This document shows positions 1-5,013 of a stretch of DNA of 5,013 nt, piece after piece. Positions within the stretch are counted from its first letter, which is position 1. Each line of letters opens with the position of its first letter. Origin of the DNA: Candidatus Zixiibacteriota bacterium. GTDB taxonomy: Bacteria; Zixibacteria; MSB-5A5; GN15; FEB-12. Position numbers and translations under genes: made by a program. The DNA is taken from positions 1-5,013 of the forward strand of contig JAGLXI010000209.1 in assembly GCA_023132995.1 (NCBI GenBank), given 5' to 3'. The notes beneath the pieces are model-generated. The model had not been told where the DNA came from and did not search any database. It worked only from the letters and a program-made list of their open reading frames with translations.

Positions 1-78
1 CGGTTTTCATACGCCAACTCGGTGGAGAATATCCGCGAAGCGCTCAACCGATTGGAGAAGTTCGTGGCCGGCATTTAG
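1..78 (+). CDS. PLP-dependent class I/II aminotransferase, C-terminal end (5' truncated)
   Basis: Only the last 25 codons and the TAG stop (76-78) are in the window; the gene enters from the left in frame 1. The visible residues are RFSYANSVENIREALNRLEK followed by FVAGI. The R-[FIL]-S-[YF]-A then S-x-E-N-[IL]-x-[EK]-A pattern followed by an amphipathic helix is how aspartate-aminotransferase-like fold-type I enzymes end. In that family the Arg of this motif binds the substrate alpha-carboxylate (Arg386 in E. coli AspAT numbering, recalled, not aligned by tool). The family transfers an amino group between an amino acid and a 2-oxo acid in the cytoplasm; the substrate cannot be told from this tail. 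The gene is followed by its own intrinsic terminator, so it is probably not in the same transcription unit as the genes downstream. Confidence 0.8.
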   Translation, partial: RFSYANSVENIREALNRLEKFVAGI

Positions 79-122
79 GCGACAGCACATTTGAAGTACC
101 CGCAAGTATGGGCATCCAGTTG

Positions 123-153
123 AAGGCCGGACAGTAACGCCCGGCCTTTTTTT
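123..153 (+). terminator. Intrinsic (Rho-independent) terminator after the aminotransferase
   Basis: A perfect 8-bp GC-rich stem, AAGGCCGG (123-130) with CCGGCCTT (141-148), encloses a 10-nt loop and runs into a seven-T tract (147-153). It lies 44 nt after the aminotransferase stop. The T-tract ends two bases before the earliest possible start codon of the next gene, so the transcript of that gene must either begin downstream or come from read-through. Confidence 0.93.
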
Positions 154-155
154 GT

Positions 156-989
156 TTGATTGCGCGGTCAGTGGCCGTAACGTTAGCCGTGAAGTATGCT
201 TTCGCGACAAACAACCTGCTCGATCTGCGAGCCGAGCCGGTGCACGAGAGCGAGCGGCTCAGCCAACTGCTCTGGGGTGAGCTGGTGGAGATCACTGCTC
301 GGAAGAACGAATTCGCTCGGGTTCGCCAGAGTGACGGGTATGCCGGATGGATCGATGAGCGGTTCCTTACGTCAATGTCTAAGTCACAGCACCACGATCA
401 GTTGTCGGCGCCCAACAGCGTTGTTACCTCTCCCACGGCAAGGATTTTCGCTGCCGGCGGCGGGGCGGGCATCTCTCCGTATTTCCTGTACTATGGGACC
501 CGTTTGAAGACGCGGTCGGTGGCCGCTCACCCTTTCGCAAGGATCACGGCTCCCGATGGCCGGAGCTTCTACATAAAGCGAAACAACATCAGACCGATAA
601 CTGGGAAAACGAAGGCTTCTATAACTACCGGCAAACTGCTTGCCGAGGCGAAGAAGTTCCTGGGTGTACCGTATCTGTGGGGCGGTGTCACGAGCGCCGG
701 TTTTGACTGCTCGGGGTTTGTCAGGGCCATCTTTTCGGTGTTCGGTGTCTATCTGCCGCGAGATACGCGCGACCAAATCCGGGTGGGAAGGAAGATTGAT
801 CACAGTGAAGTTCGAACTGGCGACCTTCTTTTCTTTAAGAGACATGTCGGGTTGGCCGTCGGTCGCACCAGGATCATACACGCTTCCCGAGGCGGCGGTG
901 GAGTCAGGATAAACAGTCTTGACCCTGAAGGATTCGACTACAGGATAGACCTGGCGGCGGCTTTTGATCAGGCAAGGAGAGTTTTGTGA
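156..989 (+). CDS. NlpC/P60 (C40) peptidase with N-terminal SH3b-like domains, YkfC-like
   Basis: Predicted cysteine endopeptidase cleaving the gamma-D-Glu-diamino acid bond of murein peptides. Counting from TTG 156 (277 aa), the C-terminal catalytic domain covers about 158-277. It carries the nucleophile Cys185 in FDCSGF, His230 in RHVGLAVG and His242 in RIIHAS, the expected Cys-His-His set. Residues about 8-72 (LLDLRAEP, then GYAGWIDE) look like one SH3b domain and about 95-148 like a second, as in B. cereus YkfC. No convincing signal peptide is present, so it probably acts in the cytoplasm on imported peptides. The start is uncertain: an in-frame TAA at 135-137 leaves only TTG 156, GTG 171 and GTG 186, none with a good Shine-Dalgarno. 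GTG 186 would give a protein starting (M)KYAFATNN, at the first SH3b strand. The end overlaps the epimerase start by 4 bp, pointing to translational coupling and a shared murein-peptide pathway. The family call is firm; the exact bond cleaved is inferred. Confidence 0.9.
   Translation: MIARSVAVTLAVKYAFATNNLLDLRAEPVHESERLSQLLWGELVEITARKNEFARVRQSDGYAGWIDERFLTSMSKSQHHDQLSAPNSVVTSPTARIFAAGGGAGISPYFLYYGTRLKTRSVAAHPFARITAPDGRSFYIKRNNIRPITGKTKASITTGKLLAEAKKFLGVPYLWGGVTSAGFDCSGFVRAIFSVFGVYLPRDTRDQIRVGRKIDHSEVRTGDLLFFKRHVGLAVGRTRIIHASRGGGGVRINSLDPEGFDYRIDLAAAFDQARRVL
975..979 (+). promoter_or_regulatory. Shine-Dalgarno for the epimerase GTG start
   Basis: AGGAG sits 6 nt before GTG 986, inside the end of the NlpC/P60 gene. 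It supports the GTG start, which overlaps the upstream TGA stop as GTGA. Confidence 0.75.
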
Positions 990-2017
990 TACACCTCGAC
1001 AGCTTCAAGATAGCGATCCCGCTAAAGAAGAAGTTTGCCGTGGCCGGGGGAGAGGCGACCGTAAAGACCAACCTGCTGACGGTTCTGAACAACCGTTACA
1101 ACGGCGAAGCATCGCCGTCTGTCAAGTACGGCCCGTCCATGGAGGATCTCCAGGCTGACATCCAGAAAGGGCTCGAACTCCTCAGTACGGAAGAACGGAT
1201 TGACGTCGAAGTCCTGACTGCGATCGACGAGTACGATATCCACCCCGTCGCCCGATCGGCGCTGATGGCGATGGCGCTCAACTATATATCGGGCGAAACC
1301 GGGCGTTACCCGTGGGAGGTGCTGTCCCTGGGCAGCCCGGTGGGTATCAAGAGTTCGGTTACGGTGGCCATCGACACGCCCTCGGAGATGATCGAGGCTA
1401 TCAAGAGCTGCGAGTATAACATAGTGAAAGTCAAGATGGGGCACGAGGAGGACATTCTCCTGCTTGACGCGTTGGCCAAGATAAACGACAAGGAAATCCG
1501 CGTGGATGCCAACGGCGGCTGGTCGTGCGCCAAGGCTGAAGAAATGATTCATCGCCTGGCTGAGTACGGTGTGAGAATCATCGAGCAGCCCACCGACGAG
1601 GGCTACGTCAAGGAATGGAAACATCTGAAAGGCAAGCACACCGAAGTTGAACTCATCATGGACGAGGGTCTGGGCGGCCTGCTGGATTATTCCGAACACG
1701 CCGCCTTGGTCGACGGTGTCAACATCAAGATGGAGAAGTGTGGCGGCATCCTGGAAGGTATCAAGCTGGCCAGGCAGGCGCGCCGGGACAAGAAGAAAGT
1801 GATGTTGGGCTGCATGGTGGGATCGTCGGTAGGTATCGCCCAGTCGGTGTACATGTCGTCACAGGCGGACTACTTCGATCTGGATGGCCCGCTGCTTTTG
1901 GAAAATGATATTGCGCGTGGAATTCGATACGACAGGGAGTCGATTGAGGTCGACCGTGAGATGATCGGTGGACCCAGGCTGAAACGGGATGTTGTGGAGA
2001 AATACATTCAGGACTAA
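986..2017 (+). CDS. Dipeptide epimerase, enolase superfamily (L-Ala-D/L-Glu epimerase-like)
   Basis: A 343-aa enzyme predicted to invert the alpha-carbon of the second residue of a dipeptide, classically converting murein-derived L-Ala-D-Glu to L-Ala-L-Glu in the cytoplasm. The N-terminal capping domain is about residues 1-120 and the TIM-barrel about 121-330. All expected residues are visible: K148-V-K150 (acid/base lysine, KxK), Mg2+ ligands D174 (VDANGG), E200 (IIEQP) and D226 (IMDEG), and the second-face lysine K248 (VNIKMEKCGG). The D298-L-D300 motif (YFDLDGP) marks dipeptide epimerases, where it binds the substrate amino group. The GCMVGSSVG strand (275-283) is also typical. The GTG start is chosen because it overlaps the upstream stop by 4 bp and has AGGAG 6 nt before it. 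Oddity: an ungapped comparison with remembered B. subtilis YkfB puts Gly22 where YkfB has the Glu-binding Arg24, and the following cap loop is about four residues shorter, so the side-chain specificity may differ. Family confidence is high, exact substrate moderate to low. Confidence 0.92.
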   Translation: MIHLDSFKIAIPLKKKFAVAGGEATVKTNLLTVLNNRYNGEASPSVKYGPSMEDLQADIQKGLELLSTEERIDVEVLTAIDEYDIHPVARSALMAMALNYISGETGRYPWEVLSLGSPVGIKSSVTVAIDTPSEMIEAIKSCEYNIVKVKMGHEEDILLLDALAKINDKEIRVDANGGWSCAKAEEMIHRLAEYGVRIIEQPTDEGYVKEWKHLKGKHTEVELIMDEGLGGLLDYSEHAALVDGVNIKMEKCGGILEGIKLARQARRDKKKVMLGCMVGSSVGIAQSVYMSSQADYFDLDGPLLLENDIARGIRYDRESIEVDREMIGGPRLKRDVVEKYIQD

Positions 2018-3995
2018 CTGGTTACTTCTGTCAGTCACTCAGGTCGCCCTGGTCTTCTCCGGGGCCATCGCCGGAACGCATGGCTTGCCGTCGCCCAAGG
2101 CGGAGATTGTGGTCGTGTACCCCAAGCCGGACCAGCGTATCGGCGCAGTGGACTCCACGTTCATTTTCGGTCATGTGCCGCAGCAGCAGCGGGACTGGTC
2201 GTACCTACTAAAGATAAACCAACGTCCCGTGGCCGTTCATACCGGCGGCGGTTTTCTCGCTTTTCTGTCTATTTCACCGGGTGAGTTCATGTTTCATCTT
2301 GAGGCCGAACTCATCCACCGTCGGTATGACGACTGGCGGACACGTAGCAAGCAGGTACGAGAGCGAGAGCAAATCGGATACGCCGAAAGACTGACATGCA
2401 CTCTAACCGTGCAGGTTCCCGAACCGATGAGGCCCCTGAGCACTGATTCGGTTCGGATTGTCGGGGAGTTCAACCCGCCGGATGGCGATCTCGCGCTTAC
2501 CGCGGGAGACAGGCTTGAGGTCTCCTTTCGCGGCACCCCGGGTTGCCGGGCCTGGTTCTCGCTATCCGGCTTTGCCGATTCCGTTCCCATGATAGAGACA
2601 CCGGGGCGTTCTCAGCCATACTGGGGTGAAGCCGTGTTCGGAAAAGGAACGATACCCGACTCGCTCAAGCTTCGAGGTATCTATTCCGGGTTCGTCGTTT
2701 TGCCTTACTCGGTTGAGATACTTAGTAGCCACTTGGAGTATAACCTGGCGCCGCCCTCGATCATCGACGTCGCGCAGCGTCTGTTCACTCACACGTCGGC
2801 GCCGTATCAGCTTGACTTGTTCGAGTACTTCGATCTGGCCCGATGCGATCCGGATATGGCGGTGAGTTCTTATTCTGTTTCGCTGGGTGAGGGCGCTTAC
2901 CCGTTTGTCGTGAGATTCACCGACTCCGTCCAGACGGTCAGGCACGGTCCCCGCCGCGGGTACCTTTCGATCTTCCAGCCCGAGGGTGTCGAGGCGCTGG
3001 TCGTGGGCGCCGAGGGCGATTGGTACAAAGTGCAGCTGTCGAGAACCCAGTTCGGATGGGTGAACAAAACGTCTGTCAGGAAGCTGCCCCGTGGCGTTCT
3101 GCCGCCACGATCATACCTGTCTTCAATAAGGTCGTTCGGCTCCGATAGCGCCTTGCTTATTGAGTTCCCGCTTTCGGGCCGGCACCCGTATCGCGTGATC
3201 GAGGATGACCGGCGCACACTGCGCGTTCAGCTTTTCGGAGTGACGAGCGACACCGACTGGATCCGTTACGACTTCGGCGATGACCTCGTCGATCTGGCAA
3301 CCTGGTCACAACCGGAGGAAGGGCTGTATGAATTGACGCTGCATCTGGCACATGAAATGTGGGGATACGACAGCCGCTACGAGGGCAACAGCCTTTGCCT
3401 GACAATTAACAAACCTCCTGCTCGCGTGCGTAAACTGAAGGGCATGACGGTCGTACTTGATCCGGGACATTCCCGGGACCCGGGGGCGATCGGCCCCACG
3501 GGATATACTGAGGCGGAGGCCAACCTGGAAATCGCTCTGATCCTGCGCGACAGATTGCAAAAACGGGGAGCCAGAGTCGTGATGACGCGCGATGACGACC
3601 GCCACGTGGACTTGTACGACCGCCCGGCCATCGCCGGGGCGTGTGACGCCGATCTGTTTGTATCCATCCACAACAACGCCCTCCCCGACGGCGTCAACCC
3701 GTTTGTGAATCACGGCGTCTCGACCTACTACTACCATCCGCACTCGATTGACCTTGCACGGCACATCCAGGAGGAAATGGTCAAGGCCACCCGGTTGGGT
3801 GACTTCGGCCTCTATCATGGCAACCTGGCGGTGAACCGCCCCACCCAATACCCCGCCGTGCTGGTGGAGTGCGCTTTCATGATTATCCCGGAACATGAGG
3901 CTATGCTCAAGACGGACAAGTTCCGCAAGACGGTGGCCAAAGCCATCTGCAAGGGCATCGAGAAGTTCCTGGAGGAGTATGATCGTGACCGATAG
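1989..3995 (+). CDS. Secreted N-acetylmuramoyl-L-alanine amidase (Amidase_3) with SH3b and AMIN-like domains
   Basis: A 668-aa zinc amidase that cuts the MurNAc-L-Ala bond of peptidoglycan outside the cytoplasm. Residues 1-30 form a signal peptide: basic n-region with R4 and R9, hydrophobic WLLLSVTQVALVFSGAIA, likely cleavage near AIA-G. About 38-110 and 152-245 look like beta-rich domains; the second has GDRLEVSFRGTPG and FSLSGFADSVPM, a pattern of modules preceding amidases. About 316-366 resembles SH3b (DWYKVQL, then FGWVNK), and about 375-475 resembles an AMIN-type wall-binding domain. The catalytic domain, 484-663, has the full zinc/catalytic set: H494 (LDPGHS), E508 (TGYTEAEANL), H561 (SIHNNA) and E627 (LVECAF). 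It is much longer than single-domain Amidase_3 proteins. The ATG overlaps the epimerase end by 29 bp and has only a weak G-rich stretch upstream, so coupling is likely. It would supply the peptides that the two upstream enzymes process. N-terminal domain boundaries are approximate. Confidence 0.93.
   Translation: MLWRNTFRTNWLLLSVTQVALVFSGAIAGTHGLPSPKAEIVVVYPKPDQRIGAVDSTFIFGHVPQQQRDWSYLLKINQRPVAVHTGGGFLAFLSISPGEFMFHLEAELIHRRYDDWRTRSKQVREREQIGYAERLTCTLTVQVPEPMRPLSTDSVRIVGEFNPPDGDLALTAGDRLEVSFRGTPGCRAWFSLSGFADSVPMIETPGRSQPYWGEAVFGKGTIPDSLKLRGIYSGFVVLPYSVEILSSHLEYNLAPPSIIDVAQRLFTHTSAPYQLDLFEYFDLARCDPDMAVSSYSVSLGEGAYPFVVRFTDSVQTVRHGPRRGYLSIFQPEGVEALVVGAEGDWYKVQLSRTQFGWVNKTSVRKLPRGVLPPRSYLSSIRSFGSDSALLIEFPLSGRHPYRVIEDDRRTLRVQLFGVTSDTDWIRYDFGDDLVDLATWSQPEEGLYELTLHLAHEMWGYDSRYEGNSLCLTINKPPARVRKLKGMTVVLDPGHSRDPGAIGPTGYTEAEANLEIALILRDRLQKRGARVVMTRDDDRHVDLYDRPAIAGACDADLFVSIHNNALPDGVNPFVNHGVSTYYYHPHSIDLARHIQEEMVKATRLGDFGLYHGNLAVNRPTQYPAVLVECAFMIIPEHEAMLKTDKFRKTVAKAICKGIEKFLEEYDRDR
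3971..3975 (+). promoter_or_regulatory. Shine-Dalgarno for the small membrane protein
   Basis: GGAGG lies inside the amidase gene. It is only 3 nt from ATG 3979 but 9 nt from the in-frame GTG 3985, so GTG 3985 has the better spacing. The two starts differ by two codons only. Confidence 0.6.
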
Positions 3996-4236
3996 CGGCA
4001 AGCAATCCAAAAAGAGAAGCCAGCCTTACTGGCTCGTCTACCTGGCGCTGCTGATCGGCGGTGCATTGATGATAGCTTATGCTTACCAGATCATGCACCT
4101 GGACCGCTGGACCGCGCGTATCGGCATTGCGTTGATATATTCGGCCGTTGCTCTGCTGGTTGGAAATGGTCGCTGGGCCGGGTTCATAGCTACAGCGATT
4201 GTCTGGCTGGCGGTGGTGGCAACGTATTTCCTGTAG
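3979..4236 (+). CDS. Small three-helix membrane protein, function unknown
   Basis: An 85-aa protein from ATG 3979, or 83 aa from GTG 3985; the family is not recognised. It has a short polar, lysine/arginine-rich N-terminus (residues 1-15, with KQSKKRS), then three predicted membrane segments at about 17-39 (WLVYLALLIGGALMIAYAY), 46-62 and 66-85. The positive N-terminus suggests it stays in the cytoplasm with the C-terminus outside. It overlaps the amidase end by 17 bp in another frame and has GGAGG upstream. The continuous hydrophobic periodicity and the stop directly before a noncoding hairpin argue that it is a real gene. Longer in-frame extension upstream to ATG 3895 is rejected because those residues are Arg/Ser-rich shadow translation of the amidase. 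Its position suggests co-translation with the amidase, but no catalytic motif gives a function. Confidence 0.7.
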   Translation: MIVTDSGKQSKKRSQPYWLVYLALLIGGALMIAYAYQIMHLDRWTARIGIALIYSAVALLVGNGRWAGFIATAIVWLAVVATYFL

Positions 4237-4288
4237 CGGGAAAGATCCTGCCCGGCGGCGCCTCTGTTTCCGGCAGGGCGATCCCGCT
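4235..4288 (+). other. Strong 54-nt imperfect hairpin after the small membrane protein gene
   Basis: An outer 7-bp stem, AGCGGGA (4235-4241) with TCCCGCT (4282-4288), starts inside the TAG stop. After a small internal loop, an inner 8-bp stem follows: CCTG (4247-4250) with CAGG (4274-4277), and CCGG (4252-4255) with CCGG (4270-4273), with C4251 bulged. The loop is 14 nt. No T-tract follows on either strand, so it is not a standard intrinsic terminator. It could be a 3'-end stabiliser, an attenuator or a processing site between the amidase operon and the exosortase genes. The pairing was read by eye; no folding energy was computed. Confidence 0.6.
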
Positions 4289-4327
4289 CCAGTGCTGAGA
4301 GAACAACAGCCACGATCCAATTGGCGA

Positions 4328-4356
4328 TTGCGTCGCCGGCTCGATAGTGTTATCAT
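4328..4356 (+). promoter_or_regulatory. Candidate sigma70-type promoter for the exosortase gene
   Basis: TTGCGT (4328-4333) and TATCAT (4351-4356; five of six bases match TATAAT) are 17 nt apart. Only six bases separate TATCAT from ATG 4363, so transcription would begin at or near the start codon and give a leaderless mRNA. The -35 match is weak and the upstream half overlaps a small GGCGA/TCGCC inverted repeat (4323-4327 with 4333-4337). This is a tentative reading. Confidence 0.3.
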
Positions 4357-4362
4357 TGAGGC

Positions 4363-4956
4363 ATGGCTGAATCATCCGAACAGCATTCACCCGCCGCTTA
4401 CAATTCTGATGCTCCCTCCCGGAAAGACCAAAGAAGAGCGAAGCTCTCACCCGTCCTCAGGTTTGTTCTCACTTTTGTCGTGAGTCTGGCGGTGTTGGGG
4501 GCGTTGTATGCCCACCTGACTGCCAGTTACCATGACCAGCTTCTCTCGTTGATGGAGTGGACGGCGACGCTAACGGGAGCATTCACGTCGTTATTTTCGG
4601 ACAATGTGGACTACTACGGACGGGTGTGCAGCTTTCGTGATTTCACCGTGGAGATAATCGACGAATGTACCGGCCTCCTGGAGATGGTGATCTACCTGGC
4701 GGCAGTGGTATCGTTCTCGACGACGATCCGCAAGAAGCTGCTGGGACTTGCGTTTGGAATCCCGGCGATCTATGTTTTCAATCTTGTTCGCATCGTCGTC
4801 CTGCTGGTGGTAGGCTCGTTTTCGCAACCAGCTTTCGGCTTCATGCACCTGTATTTCTGGCAGGGGACGATGATCATAATGATCGGTTCCGTCTGGATCG
4901 GCTGGCTGTACTTGGTGGTGTACCATGAGAAAAGACCTGCTCGGGTTTCTCCTTAA
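4363..4956 (+). CDS. Exosortase/archaeosortase-family protein (compact, XrtH-like size)
   Basis: A 197-aa integral membrane protein of the exosortase/archaeosortase superfamily. Members recognise C-terminal sorting signals (short motif, transmembrane helix, basic tail) on exported proteins and process them at the membrane. The conserved residues are visible: Cys102 in IIDECTGLLEM, Arg143 in FNLVRIVVLL and His162 in FGFMHLYFWQG, matching the family's Cys-Arg-His/Arg set. A polar, charged N-terminus (1-28) precedes membrane segments at about 31-52, possibly 58-77, then 103-122, 124-150 and 164-186. Arg143 and His162 lie near helix ends on the same side as Cys102, as expected. The length is shorter than the long exosortases with eight helices and resembles the compact subfamilies; the subtype is not certain. 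In-frame TGA 4357-4359 fixes ATG 4363 as the earliest start; only GAGG at 4358-4361, too close for a normal Shine-Dalgarno, precedes it. The end overlaps the next membrane-protein gene by 32 bp, suggesting a functional pair. No substrate with a sorting tail is visible here. Confidence 0.87.
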   Translation: MAESSEQHSPAAYNSDAPSRKDQRRAKLSPVLRFVLTFVVSLAVLGALYAHLTASYHDQLLSLMEWTATLTGAFTSLFSDNVDYYGRVCSFRDFTVEIIDECTGLLEMVIYLAAVVSFSTTIRKKLLGLAFGIPAIYVFNLVRIVVLLVVGSFSQPAFGFMHLYFWQGTMIIMIGSVWIGWLYLVVYHEKRPARVSP

Positions 4957-5013
4957 GCTCCTGGGCTTCACGCTGGTGCTGGGCTACGTCTGGTTCGCCG
5001 GGTTGCAGAGAGC
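4925..5013 (+). CDS. Membrane protein N-terminus, possible exosortase-associated protein (3' truncated)
   Basis: ATG 4925 opens a frame that stays open to the window edge (29 complete codons). It begins MRKDLLGFLLKLLGFTLVLG and continues YVWFAGLQR: a short basic start followed by one hydrophobic segment at about residues 5-26, either a membrane anchor or an uncleaved signal. GGTGG at 4914-4918 lies 6 nt upstream as an imperfect Shine-Dalgarno. The start overlaps the exosortase end by 32 bp, which points to co-expression. Compact exosortases of the XrtH type are known to be followed by a dedicated membrane protein, and the opening is compatible with that, but 29 residues cannot prove family membership. 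Confidence 0.6.
   Translation, partial: MRKDLLGFLLKLLGFTLVLGYVWFAGLQR

Noticed and set aside
156..183. Possible promoter TTGATT (156-161) with TAACGT (178-183) ahead of the NlpC/P60 gene
   Set aside because: Both boxes match the consensus poorly and the arrangement would place the start of transcription inside or beyond all three start codons.
1022..1699. A 225-codon minus-strand open frame opposite the epimerase
   Set aside because: The plus-strand epimerase has all catalytic motifs across the same region, and the antisense translation shows no domain pattern.
3895..3978. Upstream extension of the small membrane protein to ATG 3895
   Set aside because: The added 28 residues are Arg/Ser-rich and come from reading the amidase gene out of frame; a GGAGG ribosome site supports the starts at 3979 or 3985.
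3750..3995. A C-terminal sorting signal on the amidase that would make it an exosortase substrate
   Set aside because: The amidase ends in a charged helix (LEEYDRDR) with no terminal transmembrane segment or basic tail, so it does not look like a substrate.
3306..4010. A 234-codon open frame on the minus strand opposite the amidase catalytic domain
   Set aside because: It lies antisense to residues with the complete zinc-ligand set of the amidase; its translation is rich in His, Val and Arg with no recognisable motif. It is a shadow frame of GC-rich coding DNA.
4237..4362. A hidden tRNA, small RNA gene or CRISPR unit in the 126-bp gap
   Set aside because: No cloverleaf, CCA end, or repeated spacer pattern is seen. 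Only the 4235-4288 hairpin and a small GGCGA/TCGCC repeat near 4323-4337 are visible.

Overview
The window looks like a bacterial chromosome segment of moderately high GC content, with every recognisable gene on the plus strand. The amidase has a signal peptide and an exosortase/archaeosortase-family enzyme is present. Together these suggest a diderm (Gram-negative-type) bacterium, perhaps an FCB-group, candidate-phylum or related environmental lineage. The phylum is a guess, because the window contains no marker gene.

Layout. Positions 1-78 are the last 25 codons and stop of a PLP-dependent class I/II aminotransferase. It is closed by a clear intrinsic terminator at 123-153. A tightly packed run of genes follows. 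It starts with a cytoplasmic-looking NlpC/P60 peptidase with SH3b-like domains (about 156-989). Next is an enolase-superfamily dipeptide epimerase (986-2017, 4-bp overlap) and a secreted zinc N-acetylmuramoyl-L-alanine amidase with a large multidomain N-terminal half (1989-3995, 29-bp overlap). A small three-helix membrane protein of unknown function comes last (3979-4236, 17-bp overlap). A 126-bp gap with a strong 54-nt imperfect hairpin separates this run from a compact exosortase/archaeosortase-family membrane protease/transpeptidase (4363-4956). That gene overlaps by 32 bp the start of another membrane protein that runs off the window (4925-5013+).

How the genes fit together. Amidase, NlpC/P60 endopeptidase and dipeptide epimerase form a plausible murein-peptide salvage route. 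The amidase frees stem peptides from the glycan in the periplasm. The NlpC/P60 enzyme cuts the gamma-D-Glu-diamino acid bond. The epimerase converts an L-Ala-D-Glu type dipeptide to its L,L form for ordinary peptidases. The pairing resembles Bacillus ykfB-ykfC. The epimerase appears to lack the Arg that binds Glu in B. subtilis YkfB, so its exact substrate is open. The exosortase and its overlapping partner seem to be a separate sorting module. No protein with a recognisable C-terminal sorting signal is visible in the window, so its substrates lie elsewhere.
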